The position numbers and the translations under genes were made by a program. Of a DNA stretch of 64,000 nt, positions 30,176-40,142 are shown one piece after another (within the stretch, counting starts at the first letter, position 1; every line of letters starts with the position of its first letter). Below the pieces are notes generated by a model. That model did not search any database, was not told where the DNA came from, and saw only the letters and a list, made by a program, of their open reading frames with translations. This stretch comes from Deltaproteobacteria bacterium (lineage in GTDB: Bacteria > JADJOY01), in contig JADJOY010000021.1 in the NCBI GenBank assembly GCA_016713535.1, forward strand, positions 124,001-188,000, read 5' to 3'.

Positions 30176-32451
30176 ATGAGAACGATCGCGCGTGCGGCGT
30201 CGATGGGCGGGCGAGCCGCGCTCGCGCTCGGCCTCGCGGTGGCGCCGAGCGCCGGCTGCGGGTCGTCGGGGAGCTCGGTGCCGGCGGGTCCGATCTCCCT
30301 CGGCTCGTTCACGGTCGAGCTCGGCGTCGGCGATCCCGGCCAGGGCGTCCCACCCACGCTCCGCATTACGAGCGCCGCCCAGCCAGGTCACGTCGCGTGG
30401 GAGTCGGCGCCGGGGCGACCGTTCGTCGAGGGCGCCAGGACCACGGTCTCGATCGCGGAGGAGCGCGGCTCGTTCGACGTCGATCCGCGGGTCGACGCGC
30501 GCTGCGACACCCAGACGGTGACGAGCGTGACTCGCGACGGCGCGGCGCTGGTGATCCGCGGCGCGCTCGCGGGCGAGGGCTGCGCCGCGCGCTACACGCT
30601 GCGTCTCGAGCCCGCCACCGAGCCGGCGAGCGCGCCGGCCGACGGTGGCGGCACGCTCGCCTTCACGCTCGACGTCGACGGCGAGGGCGTGAACGAGGTG
30701 CTGTGGCGCGCCGCGTCCGACGCCGACGAGCGGTTCTTCGGCTTCGGCGAGCAGTTCACGTACCTCGACCTCAAGGGCCAGCGCGTGCCGATCCTCGTCG
30801 AGGAGCAGGGGATCGGCCGCGGCGCGCAGCCCCTCACCGCGCTGGTGAACCTCGTCTCGCCCGGCTCGGGCGGCGGACCGCTCTCGACCTACGCCGCGGT
30901 GCCGTTCTGGATCACCTCGCGGCTGCGCTCGAGCTACCTCACCAACACCGAGGTGGCGTTCGTCGATCTCACCGCGCCCGACGCCGCCACGGTGGAGCTC
31001 CTCGGCACCCGCCTCGCCGGCGCGATCTCGACGTGCGCGCCCCGAAGCACGCGATCGAGCGCTTCACGCGCCACGCCGGCCGCATGGCGCCGCTACCCGA
31101 GTGGCTCGGCGGCGGCGCCGTGCTGGGCGTGCAGGGCGGCACCGACGTGGTGCGCGCCAAGCTCGAGCGGGTGCGCGCGTTCGACGTCCCGGTGGCCGCG
31201 TTCTGGCTCCAGGACTGGGAAGGGCAGCGCCAGACGATCATCGGCCAGCAGCTGTGGTGGAACTGGGTCCTCGACCGCGAGCGCTATCCCGGCTGGGAGG
31301 AGCTCGTCGCCGACCTCGCCGCGAGCGACATCCGCGTGATGACCTACGTGAACCCGTTCCTGGTCGACGTCGCGGAGCGCGGCGACGCGACGCGCAACCT
31401 GTTCCGCGAGGCCGTCGACGCGGGCTACCTGGTGAAGCGCGCCGACGGCACGCCATACCTCATCCCCAACACCAGCTTCAGCGCCGGGCTCCTCGACCTC
31501 ACCAACCCGGCGACGCGCGGCTGGTTCGCGGACGTGCTGCGCGACGAGGTCCTCGGCGTGGGCGCCTCGGGCTGGATGCTCGACTTCGGCGAGGCGCTGC
31601 CGTTCGACGCGGTGCTCGCCTCGGGCGAGTCACCGGCGACCGCGCACAACCGCTACCCCGAGGACTGGGCCGAGCTCGCCCGCCAGGCCGTCGCCGACGC
31701 CGGACGCGCCGACGACGTGGTGTTCTTCACCCGCAGCGGCTTCACGCGGAGCCCCGCGAAGACCCGCCTCCTGTGGCTCGGCGACCAGCTCGTGAGCTTC
31801 GACGGAAGCGACGGGCTCGCGTCGGCGGTGAAGGGGTTGCTCTCGGGTGGGATCTCCGGTTTCGCGCTGAATCACGGCGACGTCGGCGGCTACACCTCGG
31901 TGAGCATCCTCGGCGTGACGCGCTCGAAGGAGCTCTTGCTGCGGTGGATGGAGCTCGGCGCGTTCGAGCCGGTGTTCCGCACCCACGAGGGCAACCAGCC
32001 CGCCGCCAACGTCCAGTTCGACACCGACGACGAGACGCTCGCGCAGCTCGCGCGCTGCACCAAGATCTTCCAGGCGCTCGGCTTCCACCGCCGCGCGCTC
32101 ATGGACGAGAGCGCCACCACCGGTGTCCCGCTGCTGCGCCACCCGTGGCTCGAGTTCCCCGACGATGCCGCCACGCTCGCCCTCACCGATCACGTGATGC
32201 TCGGCGCCGACATCTTGGTGGTGCCGGTCACCCACGCGGGGGCGAGCCAGGTGAGTGCCTACCTGCCCGCGGGCCGCTGGGTGCACGTGTGGAGCGGCCG
32301 CTCGCTCGGCGAAGTCGCGCGCGGCGTCCGTGTGACGGTGGACGCGCCGATCGGCGAGCCCGCCGTCTTCCATCGCGAGGGCTCGGAGGTGGGTGCCGCG
32401 TTCGTGGCCAACCTGCGCGCCGTCGGCGTGCTCGCCGCGAATCGCCCGTGA
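30176..32451 (+). CDS. GH31 glycoside hydrolase, sulfoquinovosidase (YihQ)-like lipoprotein (frameshift near 31020)
   Basis: From the ATG at 30176 a lipobox (PSAGC, Cys28) predicts a lipoprotein. The N-terminal beta-sandwich runs to about residue 280, where a one-base shift near 31020 (GGC-GCG-ATC should read GGC-GC-GATCTCGAC) moves the frame; the catalytic domain then continues intact to 32451. Retaining GH31 residues are clear: nucleophile Asp in GWMLDFGEALP and acid/base Asp in WLGDQLVSFDG. From memory of E. coli YihQ, the Q288, W304 and Y508 positions are conserved (WLQDWEG, LWW, GGYTS), but the position equivalent to sulfonate-binding Arg301 is Gln (GQQLWW). Substrate could therefore be sulfoquinovosides or another alpha-glycoside. 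It is followed closely by the FAD/UbiA genes. Confidence 0.82.
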
Positions 32452-32486
32452 ACCGATTCGCCCCGCGAACCGAAACCTCGGGTGCC

Positions 32487-33728
32487 ATGGCTTCCTCGGG
32501 ATCGGCGTCGGACTCTGGATCGAACGCAGGGCGTGCGCCGGTCGACGTCGGCGTGGTGGGTGGCGGCATCGCCGGCCTGACCGCCGCGACGGCCCTCGCG
32601 CGCCGCGGTCGCCGGGTCGCGCTCTTCGAGGCCAAGCGCTACCCCTTCCACCGCCTGTGCGGCGAGTTCCTGTCGCCCGAGTTCGAGGCGCTCTCGGCCA
32701 CCGTCGGCTTCGACGTGAGCCCCCTCGCCGCGATCGCGGCGCCGATGCGCCGCACCCGCTTCACCGCGCCGAGGGGCCGTCCGTTCGAGGACGCGCTCCC
32801 CGGGGTGGCGCTCGGCGTGAGCCGCTACGCGATCGACGCCGAGCTCGCCCGGCAGGCGCGCGCCGCGGGAGTCGAGCTCTTCGAGGGCGAGAAGGTGCGC
32901 GCGGTCCGCGGCGGTGGGCCGGACGGGAGCTCGGCGATCGTCACCGACGCGGGCGAGGTCGAGTGCCGGCGGGTGGTGCTCGCCACCGGAAAGCTGCGCA
33001 CCGAGTGGCGGCGGCTGGTCGTCGGCGGCGAGCTGGCCGAGGCGCAGCACGGGCCGCTCATGGGGCTCAAGCAGCACGGCCACCTCGACGGTGTCGGGGA
33101 CGTCGTCGAGATCCACACCTTCCCCGGTGGCTACTGTGGCGTGAACCCGATCGAAGGCGGCCGCGTGAACGTGTGCCTGATCGCCCGCACCGCGGCGTTC
33201 AAGCCCCACAAGACGCCGGAGCGCTTCCTCGACTGGATCGCCTCCCGGAACCGCCACCTCGGCGCGCGTCTCGCCGCGTTCCGGCCCCTCGACGAGCCGG
33301 TGCTCGCGGTGCAGAGCCACTTCGACACCGGGCCGGTCGACGAGAGCCTGCGGCCGCGCGAGGCGCTCCTCGCCGGGGACGCGAGCGGCATGGTGTCGCC
33401 GCTCGCGGGCGAGGGGATGTGCCTGGCGCTGCGCGGCGGGCGCGCCGCGGCGGTGCTGCTCGACGCGCACCTCTCCGGCCGCGTCGGCTGGGACCAGGTG
33501 TTGCGGCTCGCGCGCGAGTGCGAGCAGGACGAGAAGGGAGGCCTGATGCGTCTCGGCAAGGTGCTCGAAGCGGCGCTCTTCCAGCCCGCGCTGGCGTCGT
33601 CGCTGATCAGCCTGCTGTCGGTCGCGGGTCCGCTCAGGCGCGCGGCGATCGTCGGCACCCGCAAGCTCTCCCCCGCGCTGCCCGAGGCGCTGCGCGGCCT
33701 CGCGACGGCCGCGCCGGAGGCCACGTGA
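32487..33728 (+). CDS. FAD-dependent oxidoreductase, geranylgeranyl-reductase/UbiH-like
   Basis: 413 aa from the ATG at 32487; an in-frame GTG at 32448, overlapping the GH31 stop, is the alternative. The N-terminal dinucleotide-binding fold has GGGIAGLTAATALARRG and the acidic strand end FEAKRYPF, followed by RLCGEFLSPE, and the second FAD motif LLAGDASGMVSPLAGEGM. Such flavoproteins reduce isoprenoid chains or hydroxylate aromatic rings. The stop overlaps the next gene, a UbiA prenyltransferase, by four bases (GTGA). Similar FAD/UbiA pairs occur with type III polyketide synthases for prenylated or alkylated quinone-like lipids, but no synthase is present here. Confidence 0.85.
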   Translation: MASSGSASDSGSNAGRAPVDVGVVGGGIAGLTAATALARRGRRVALFEAKRYPFHRLCGEFLSPEFEALSATVGFDVSPLAAIAAPMRRTRFTAPRGRPFEDALPGVALGVSRYAIDAELARQARAAGVELFEGEKVRAVRGGGPDGSSAIVTDAGEVECRRVVLATGKLRTEWRRLVVGGELAEAQHGPLMGLKQHGHLDGVGDVVEIHTFPGGYCGVNPIEGGRVNVCLIARTAAFKPHKTPERFLDWIASRNRHLGARLAAFRPLDEPVLAVQSHFDTGPVDESLRPREALLAGDASGMVSPLAGEGMCLALRGGRAAAVLLDAHLSGRVGWDQVLRLARECEQDEKGGLMRLGKVLEAALFQPALASSLISLLSVAGPLRRAAIVGTRKLSPALPEALRGLATAAPEAT

Positions 33729-34639
33729 GCGCCACCGCAGGCGCGAACGCGCGCGCACCGGGCGGCGAGCTGCCGGTGTGGCGCACGTGCCTGGTGCACA
33801 TGCGCCTCGCGTTCAGCCTGTTCCTGCTGCCGGTGTTCCTCCTCGACGTGTGTGCCTTCGTCGGCCGGCTCACCTGGCCGGTGGTGGTGCTCGGCGTGCT
33901 CATCCACGTGTTCCTCTACACCGGCTCCAACGCCTACAACTCGTATTACGACGAGGACGAGGGGCCGATCGGCGGGCTCGAGAAGCCGCCGCAGGTGGTC
34001 GCCGCGCTGCTGCCGTTCAGCGTCGGGCTCAAGGTCGTGTCGGTCCTCGGCAGCTTCTGGGTCGACGCCTGGGTCGGCGTGCTCATGCTCGCGTTCGCGC
34101 TCATGTCGGCTGCCTATTCGTATCCGGGCACGCGCTGGAAGGGGCGGCCGTTCGCGTCGCTGGCGACCGTGTTCGGCGGTCAGGGGCTGATCGTGGGGCT
34201 GATCGCAGCACGTCTGGGTGGCGTGCCGCTGGGCGCGTGGTCGGTGGCCGAGACCGGCATCGTCCTCGGCACCAGCCTCACGATCCTCGGCTTCTATCTC
34301 TTCAGCCACAGCTACCAGGGAGACGAGGACCGCGAGCGCGGCGACCGCACCTTCACCGTCGTCTACGGCGCGCCGGCGAGCGTCGCCTGGGGCATCCGCC
34401 TCCAGGCCGCCGGCTTCGGCGTGCTCTTCGCCGGACTCACCGGCAGCGCGGTGGTCGCGGTCGTGGTGCCGATCGCCGCCGCGCTCGCGGCGAGCGCGGC
34501 CATCCCACGGGCCCAGGCCGAGCTCTTGGCGGGCGACGTGATCGCCACCTTCCGCCGCCTGATGAAGCTCAACTGGCTCGTGTCGAGCGCCCTCAACGGC
34601 GGCGCCTTGGTGTACCTCGCGTACCACAGCCTGGGCTGA
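33725..34639 (+). CDS. UbiA-family prenyltransferase
   Basis: 304 aa from the GTG at 33725. Seven to nine hydrophobic segments. The first Asp-rich motif is NAYNSYYDEDEG (residues about 69-80) and the second is SYQGDEDRERGDRT; both bind the Mg-diphosphate of the prenyl donor. UbiA proteins attach prenyl chains to aromatic or quinone precursors in the inner membrane. Co-translated with the preceding FAD oxidoreductase, which may act on the same lipid. A final Ser-Leu-Gly ends the last helix. Confidence 0.88.
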   Translation: MSATAGANARAPGGELPVWRTCLVHMRLAFSLFLLPVFLLDVCAFVGRLTWPVVVLGVLIHVFLYTGSNAYNSYYDEDEGPIGGLEKPPQVVAALLPFSVGLKVVSVLGSFWVDAWVGVLMLAFALMSAAYSYPGTRWKGRPFASLATVFGGQGLIVGLIAARLGGVPLGAWSVAETGIVLGTSLTILGFYLFSHSYQGDEDRERGDRTFTVVYGAPASVAWGIRLQAAGFGVLFAGLTGSAVVAVVVPIAAALAASAAIPRAQAELLAGDVIATFRRLMKLNWLVSSALNGGALVYLAYHSLG

Positions 34640-34774
34640 CGAGCGCGCGAGATTTTCGTACCGGATCGAGCAAGGAAACCGCCCCGATCCACACCCGAAG
34701 TGAGCCATTTTGGGCCCCTTAAGGCCCGCCAGGGGCACGAAAACGGCCCTTTTCAGCGGCCAACGCGTCAGAAG

Positions 34775-34846
34775 CCGCCTGTGGAGCTTAAGCTCTACAA
34801 ATTTGTAGAGCTTGTGCTTTACGATTTTGTATAGCAAGTGCTTTAC
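34775..34846 (-). repeat. Three tandem A/T-rich 24-nt repeats with a 22-bp palindrome
   Basis: Read on the minus strand, three adjacent 24-base units begin GTAAAGCACTTGC (34846-34823), GTAAAGCACAAGC (34822-34799) and GTAGAGCTTAAGC (34798-34775). Each has an imperfect internal inverted repeat (GTAAAGC / GCTNTAC). Units two and three meet in a perfect 22-bp palindrome, AGCTCTACAAA|TTTGTAGAGCT (34791-34812). The block is strikingly A/T-rich for this genome, and the first unit provides the TAA stop of the membrane-protein gene at 34843. Confidence 0.85.
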
Positions 34847-35295
34847 AGGCCGGCCCCGCCCGCGGGTCGGGGCGGTACGGGCGAGGTGCGCTCGAAGGCC
34901 ATCGGTGGGGTGGGGCGGAGCTCGCGGTGGCCGAGCGTCCACACGTACACGAACGCACACAGCCAGAAGGCCATCAGCGTGTTGATGGCCAGCGCCATGG
35001 GCAGGAAGCTGTCCGCCGGGATCGAGCTGCGGACCCGGGCCGTCACGAGCTGCACCGCGCCTGCCACGCCCACCGCCGTCGCCGACGCCACGAGCAGGCG
35101 CCCATACCAATCCATGCCTGGCTGCGCGGGCGTTGGCCAGCGCAACACGACGGCCCACTGGCGTCCGATGGGGTCGTACCAGGGGACCGCACGGGGCCGC
35201 AGCGAGAGGCCCGTGAACACCAGGCAGAACGTGATCGTACCGAGGGCGGCGGTGAGAGCGCGTCGTGCGGTGGGCGAGAGCGTCGGCGGCCTCAT
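34843..35295 (-). CDS. Small multi-pass membrane protein of unknown function
   Basis: 150 aa from the ATG at 35295, which overlaps the upstream gene by four bases (ATGA). Three hydrophobic segments are visible (LGTITFCLVFTGLSL, LLVASATAVGVAGAVQLV, LAINTLMAFWLCAFVYVW). The last helix ends before a short Pro-rich tail whose TAA stop lies within the 24-nt repeat array. I do not recognise the family. With its partner it forms a two-gene membrane unit. Confidence 0.7.
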   Translation of the reverse strand: MRPPTLSPTARRALTAALGTITFCLVFTGLSLRPRAVPWYDPIGRQWAVVLRWPTPAQPGMDWYGRLLVASATAVGVAGAVQLVTARVRSSIPADSFLPMALAINTLMAFWLCAFVYVWTLGHRELRPTPPMAFERTSPVPPRPAGGAGL

Positions 35296-35807
35296 GGTGC
35301 TCGCTCCAGGACGACCACCAAGCCCGACACCACGCTGAACCACACCACCGCCGCGATCGACAGGCCGAAGCCGACGTACATCGGCCGCCACGCGGCGTCG
35401 GCCCTGGGATCGATGACCCGGCTCAACCACGCGTAGCCGATCATGAGCGGCAGAGCGAGCGCCGCGAGGTTCTCCTTGATGTCGAACAGGTTCGCGGCCC
35501 ACGGCGCGTGACGGTCGAACACCGCGGCACGCACGTAGATGCGGTACGCCGGATAGGCGAGCGAACCGAGCGCGAACGTCACGAGGTAGGCGACGAGCTG
35601 GATGCGGACGTAGAGCTTCTCGAGCCGGACTCGACCGAAGCGTCCTCGCAGATAGCCGACCAGCAAGATCGCGTCGTGGGTCGTCGATCCGATCAGCACC
35701 GTCGCGGCCAGAGCGTGCAGCACGAGCAGCGGCGTGGAGAGGCTCTCCAGGAAGATCCCGGCGCCGTGCGGGACGGGCGCATACGGGAGCGGAGCCGACG
35801 GTTCCAT
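35292..35807 (-). CDS. Four-helix membrane protein of unknown function
   Basis: 171 aa, preceded by GGGAGGAACC directly before the ATG at 35807. Hydrophobic helices at about 20-45 (LVLHALAATVLIGS), 70-90, 115-130 and 145-165; histidines near helix ends (VLHAL, STTHD) recall small haem-binding cytochrome-like or quinone-interacting membrane proteins, but no firm motif exists. First gene of a two-gene operon with the 150-aa membrane protein downstream. Confidence 0.7.
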   Translation of the reverse strand: MEPSAPLPYAPVPHGAGIFLESLSTPLLVLHALAATVLIGSTTHDAILLVGYLRGRFGRVRLEKLYVRIQLVAYLVTFALGSLAYPAYRIYVRAAVFDRHAPWAANLFDIKENLAALALPLMIGYAWLSRVIDPRADAAWRPMYVGFGLSIAAVVWFSVVSGLVVVLERAP

Positions 35808-36217
35808 GGTTCCTCCCTGGCGCGACCGGTCGAGGCGCGTCCGGATGGTCCTCCTGACGCGCGCGCCGAAGACAGCTCCCCCGTGTCCGTGAGAGCGGCG
35901 GGGCCGTTCGAGGGACGGCGTCGAAGCACCGAGGCGTCGAAGCGCACGATGGTGTGCCCGACGACGATCTGGAACACGCCGCAGTCGGACCGGCGAACGG
36001 AGAGCGGACCTCCCTGCTCGTGCTCTACGATCTCGTATGGCAAGTGCACTACGGAGTGGCCCCCCCTGGGGGCCCGCGAGCGCGCGCGGGGAGGACGGCC
36101 TGGCGCGGCTAGGCCGCGATCGGGTTGCGCTCCTCCGGCGTGTGCGCGTACTGTCCCGCGACCGAGGACGGATCCGCTGGCCTCCCGCGAGCGGCCGTCC
36201 GTCACGGAGGGGGAACC
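35808..36217. other. Intergenic region with a degenerate copy of the 24-nt repeat
   Basis: No confident gene. Positions 36005-36052 (minus strand) hold a diverged two-unit copy of the 24-nt repeat: GTAGTGCACTTGCCATACGAG, then GTAGAGCACGAGC, with 27 of 33 bases matching the array at 34775-34846 over the best stretch. A minus-strand frame from the GTG at 36049 reads about 50 residues with some protein-like character (CGVFQIVVGHTIVRFDASVL), but its tail is unconvincing. A purine-rich GGAGGGGGAACC precedes the lipoprotein at 36218. Confidence 0.55.
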
Positions 36218-36688
36218 ATGCGGCGAATCGTGGGCGGCAGGCGTAGCGTGGGCGCTGCGATCGTAGCGATGCTGGCGGCGGGGCTCGTCGGCTGCGGAAT
36301 CTGGGTCTGGACCGGCAACTACGTCGGCTACTTCGGCTACGGCGCCACCCCGGTCGGCATCTCCCTGAGGATCACGCAGCGCAACTCCTCGTCGGTCTCG
36401 GTGTCCGGGGTCGTGACCGCGTACACCACGCACGGCGACTGTCCCTTCGACGTGCTCAACTGCAGCGGGCCCGTGGACATCATGACCGACAGCTGGCTCG
36501 CGCCCGGGTGTGAGCTGGTCCTCCAGGACGACTGCATCATGGGACCGGGTGGTACCACCCAGGTCTCGGACTTCAAGGGCACGAAGCTCACCGCCACGGG
36601 CAGCACCGTCGACAGCTTCCAGCTCGACTTCTCCGACTTCTTCGGTTCACCCCTGACCTTCCCGGTGCCGATCGAACGGGTGCCCTGA
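36218..36688 (+). CDS. Small lipoprotein of unknown function
   Basis: 156 aa. The ATG at 36218 has a GGAGGGGG ribosome site seven bases upstream. A short signal ends in the lipobox GLVGC (Cys26). The mature part is Ser/Thr/Gly-rich with cysteines in pairs (DCPFDVLNCSG, PGCELVLQDDC) that may be disulfide-linked, and appears beta-rich. No family recognised. It stands alone between the membrane-gene pair and the helicase gene on the opposite strand. Confidence 0.7.
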   Translation: MRRIVGGRRSVGAAIVAMLAAGLVGCGIWVWTGNYVGYFGYGATPVGISLRITQRNSSSVSVSGVVTAYTTHGDCPFDVLNCSGPVDIMTDSWLAPGCELVLQDDCIMGPGGTTQVSDFKGTKLTATGSTVDSFQLDFSDFFGSPLTFPVPIERVP

Positions 36689-36944
36689 GCGCGGGGCGGC
36701 GCGGACGGGCACCTCCCGTCCTGACCGAGGTGAGCGTCGTCGACGACGGCGCCTCGGGTTCCGGCTCGACGGCCGAGGCACCCGGTCGTGGGCCCGTGGC
36801 GCCGCCTCGGTAACGTCGCCCACCTGGCCGCCGCGCGAGCGTTGCCGGTTTGGCTCGAACGCCAGTGCGCCGCGGTGCTCGCCGTCGCGGAGAACCGCGG
36901 AGGCCGAGCGGCCGGGAGGTCGCGACCGCAAGAGCCGCGCGCGG

Positions 36945-39900
36945 TCACGCGACGGCGGCCGCGAAGGCCGCGAACAGGTCGCCCGGTAATGGATGGGCGA
37001 GGCGCCAGATGACCGCCATCGGCAACTCGCCCTCGTGCCGCACGTAGGTCGCGGGTCCGAGGAAGTAGAACGCGCGCTCGTCGCTGCGGTTCCGCGCGAA
37101 CAGCAAGATGCTGGAGCCCCTCTCGGCGTGCTGCTGGTACCGTCGCCCGGTGTCGCTGTCGGCGCGGACCACCGACTGGCTCTCCCAGTGGATGAGCTCC
37201 CTGCTGATCGCGTAGTCGCGGTAGCGGGTGGTCGGTGAGAACTGGCCGCTGGTCTTGTCGAGCGTGAACGCGAGCAGGTCCGCCCTCGCTTCCTCGGCCC
37301 ACAGCACGCCCGTCTGCCAGGGCGCGACCTTGGCGCCGGATCCGATGCCGAAGGCCGCCAGGACCTCGATCCTCGTGTAGCGCGCGTGGACCGCGAGCGG
37401 CACGTCCGAACGCCCACCGAGGGGCGTCGCGAGGTGCGTGACGCGCCCCTCGAGGGCCGTGAGGAGCTCGAGCACTTCGCGCCGGACCTGCGGGTGGCCC
37501 CACAGGAGGGCGCACCCCTCCTCGAGGGTGGTGGACCTCGAGACGGCTTTGTCCACCAGGGATGCGACGAGCATCCGGAGGCGGCGCGCGTCGGGCACCG
37601 GAAGCTCGCCGGGTACGGGGACCTCGTCGCGACGGAGCAGCTGCCGGTAGGCCTCGATCCTCGACGTATCGTCGACGTGCAGGAGGCGTCCGCACGCCCT
37701 TCGCAGCGACTCCTCGTGCGGGCCTGGAGGTAGGACGGGTAGTCCGGCATCGGCGCACAGGTCGGACCAGCTCTTCGCCCCCGTGTAGACGTCTTCGAGC
37801 TCGAGCCCCGTCTCCTCGAGGAAGCTCGTCAGCGACGGATCGGGGTGGGTTCGGGCCAGCTCGCGAAGCTCCGTGACCTTCGCGGACCAGCGTGTCGGCA
37901 CCGCGCTGCGGATGCTCGCGAGGACGATCTCGCTCGACTCGCGATCGAGCTCGAGGTGGCAGCCGGCGGGGAGAAACGGGAAGCCGTTCTCGACCTGACG
38001 CGTCACGTCGCTGCGCGTTCCGCCGAGCAACGCGCGCAGGCGCCGATCGAAGCGGAACTCGGAGCGGTGGTGGCCCACGAAGTCGAGCACGGTGCAGACC
38101 GACTTGCCGGCGGCCGCCGCAGGCCCCGGCCGAGCTGCTGGAGGAAGAGCACCGGGCTGTCGGTGGGGCGCAGCAGGAGAAGGGTGTCGACCGCCGGCAC
38201 GTCGACGCCTTCGTTGAACAGGTCGACCGGCGAAGACGACGTTCACCCGCCGCGCGGCCAGGTCCCGGAGCGCCTGGCGGCGCTCCTCGGCGGGGGTGTC
38301 GCCCCAGATCGCCGTCGCAGGGACGCCGGCCCCGGAACACCCGGGCCATGAAGCGGGCGTGCTCGACGCTCACGCAGAAGCCGAGCGCCCGCATCCGCCC
38401 GAGGTCGTCGACGCGGCGCTCGAGCTCCTTGAGGACGAGACGCGCCCACACGTCGTTGCCGGTGAGCAGGTTCGAGAGGCCCTGCACGTCGTAGCCCCGG
38501 CCGCGCCGCCACGGGATCTCGCGCAGGTCCAGGCCATCGTCGATGCCGAAATACGCGAACGGTACCAGCCGGTGCTGGTCGATGGCGTCCCAGAGCCGCA
38601 GCTCCGCCGCGATGCGACCGGAGAACCACGCGAGCACGTCGAGGCCGTCGCTGCGCTCGGGGGTCGCGGTGAGGCCGAGCAGTTCGCGAGGCCGTAGCCG
38701 TTCGAGCACCGCGCGGTAGCTCGCCGCGGCGGCGTGGTGGAACTCGTCGACGATCACCACGTCGAAGTGCTCGGGCTCGAGGTGCGTCGAGCCCGTTCGC
38801 GTCGAGGCTCTGGATGGAGGCGAAGACGTGCTCGAAGGTGCGGGCCCGCTCTCCGCTCACCCAGAGCTCGCCGAACGCCTGGTCGCGCAAGGCATGGCGG
38901 AAGGTCGCCAGGGCCTGCTCGAGGATCTCCTCGCGGTGCGCGACGAAGAGCAAACGCGCGCGCTGCAGCGCGCCGCGCAGCCGGGCATAGTCGAGCGCCG
39001 CCATCACGGTCTTGCCGGTGCCCGTGGCCGACACCAGCAAGTTGCGGTGGTGCCCGCGCTGGCGCGAGAGCGCGATCTCCTCGAGCAGGCGTTCCTGGAA
39101 CGGCTCCGGTCGCAGCTCGACCGGGCCCATCACGATCTCGACCGACGCGGCGGATGATCCGGCGCGGCGCCGGAACTGCTCGCGGTCGTAGGCGACGAAG
39201 TCGCCGCCGCGCCAGTAGCTCTCGAAGACGGCGGCGACCTTGTCGACGACGCTCGAGTTGCGCGCGCTGGAGGCGCGGACGTTCCACTCGAGGCCGCTCA
39301 CCTGGGCCGAGTGGGTGAGGTTGGACGAGCCGATGTAGGCGGTCGAGTGCCCCGAGCGGCGGTGGAAGAGCCACGCCTTGGCGTGCAGGCGAGTCGTCGT
39401 CGTGTCGTAGGACACCCGCACCGTGGCGCCGAGGTCGCGAGTGCGTCGAGCGCGCGCGCCTCGGTCGAGCCGGTGTAGGTGGTGGTCAGCACCCGGAGCG
39501 CGCGCCCGGACGCGCAGGTGCGGCGCAGCGTCGAGCAGGGCGCGATGCCGCTGCGCCGGATGAACGCCATCACGACGTCGATCCGGTCCGCCGAGCCGAT
39601 CTCGGCGAGCACCTGACTGCCGACCCGCGGCTCGCCCGGCGCGTTGGTCAGCAGCGTCGTGTCGAGCAGCGGGATGAGCGGCTCGGGGATCGCCTCCGCG
39701 CGCCCGTCCGGCCGCTTCCCGAGAACGCTCCGCAGCACGCTCGCGGGATCGACCGGCCGCTCGGCGGCGAGCGCGTTCGCCTGCGTGGTCTCGACGATGA
39801 CGTCCACCAGACGGCGGGCCAGGGCGGTGCCCACCGCCGCCCGCTGTCTGCGGTCGAGTGCGGCGATCGCGCGCTCGAGGACACGCGAGAGATGGAGCGC

Positions 39901-40032
39901 GACGCGGTCGGCGGCTTCCGCTTCGTGGAGCGCGGAGCGCCGGATCTCGAGGTCCTCGCCCAGGGCCCCGAGCTGCGCCTCGAGTGCCTCGGTGATCAGG
40001 CTCTCGTAGAGGCCACGGCCGCGTCCCGCCAT
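36945..40032 (-). CDS. PLD-nuclease / SF2 helicase / DUF3427 protein, with about five frameshifts
   Basis: From the ATG at 40032 (RGLYESLITEALEAQL) the pieces form one roughly 1,030-residue protein. A phospholipase-D-like domain has RLHAKAWLF (HxK) and GSSNLT. A superfamily-2 helicase core has Walker A SATGTGKT, DExH-type VDEFHH, motif III GLTATPER and motif VI QQLGRGLR. A C-terminal DUF3427 domain shows RYRDYAISRELIHWESQ, ILLFARN, FYFLGPATYVRHEGELPM and WRLAHPLP. Shifts are needed near 39438, 38785, 38335, 38230 and 38115. Proteins of this build (restriction-type helicase fused to a PLD nuclease) are often found among defence genes, and other defence-like genes follow to 46.6 kb. Whether the breaks are sequence errors or a decayed gene cannot be decided here. 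Confidence 0.8.
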
Positions 40033-40142
40033 GCCCGGACTCTACAGCAGGGGCGGGGCGGGAAGGGGGCGCGAGCCGAACCGCCCCCGCACTCCGCGCG
40101 TGTCACGCGACGTGTCGCGCCGTCCGCGCCAAGCTGCGCGCC

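Noticed and set aside
34775-34846. CRISPR array
   Set aside because: The 24-base units are contiguous with no spacers, so this is a tandem repeat and not a CRISPR.
35693-36049. Minus-strand gene starting at the degenerate repeat (reads CGVFQIVVGHTIVRFDASVL)
   Set aside because: A short part looks protein-like, but the rest is low-complexity and overlaps the start of the membrane gene at 35807; evidence is too weak for a gene call.
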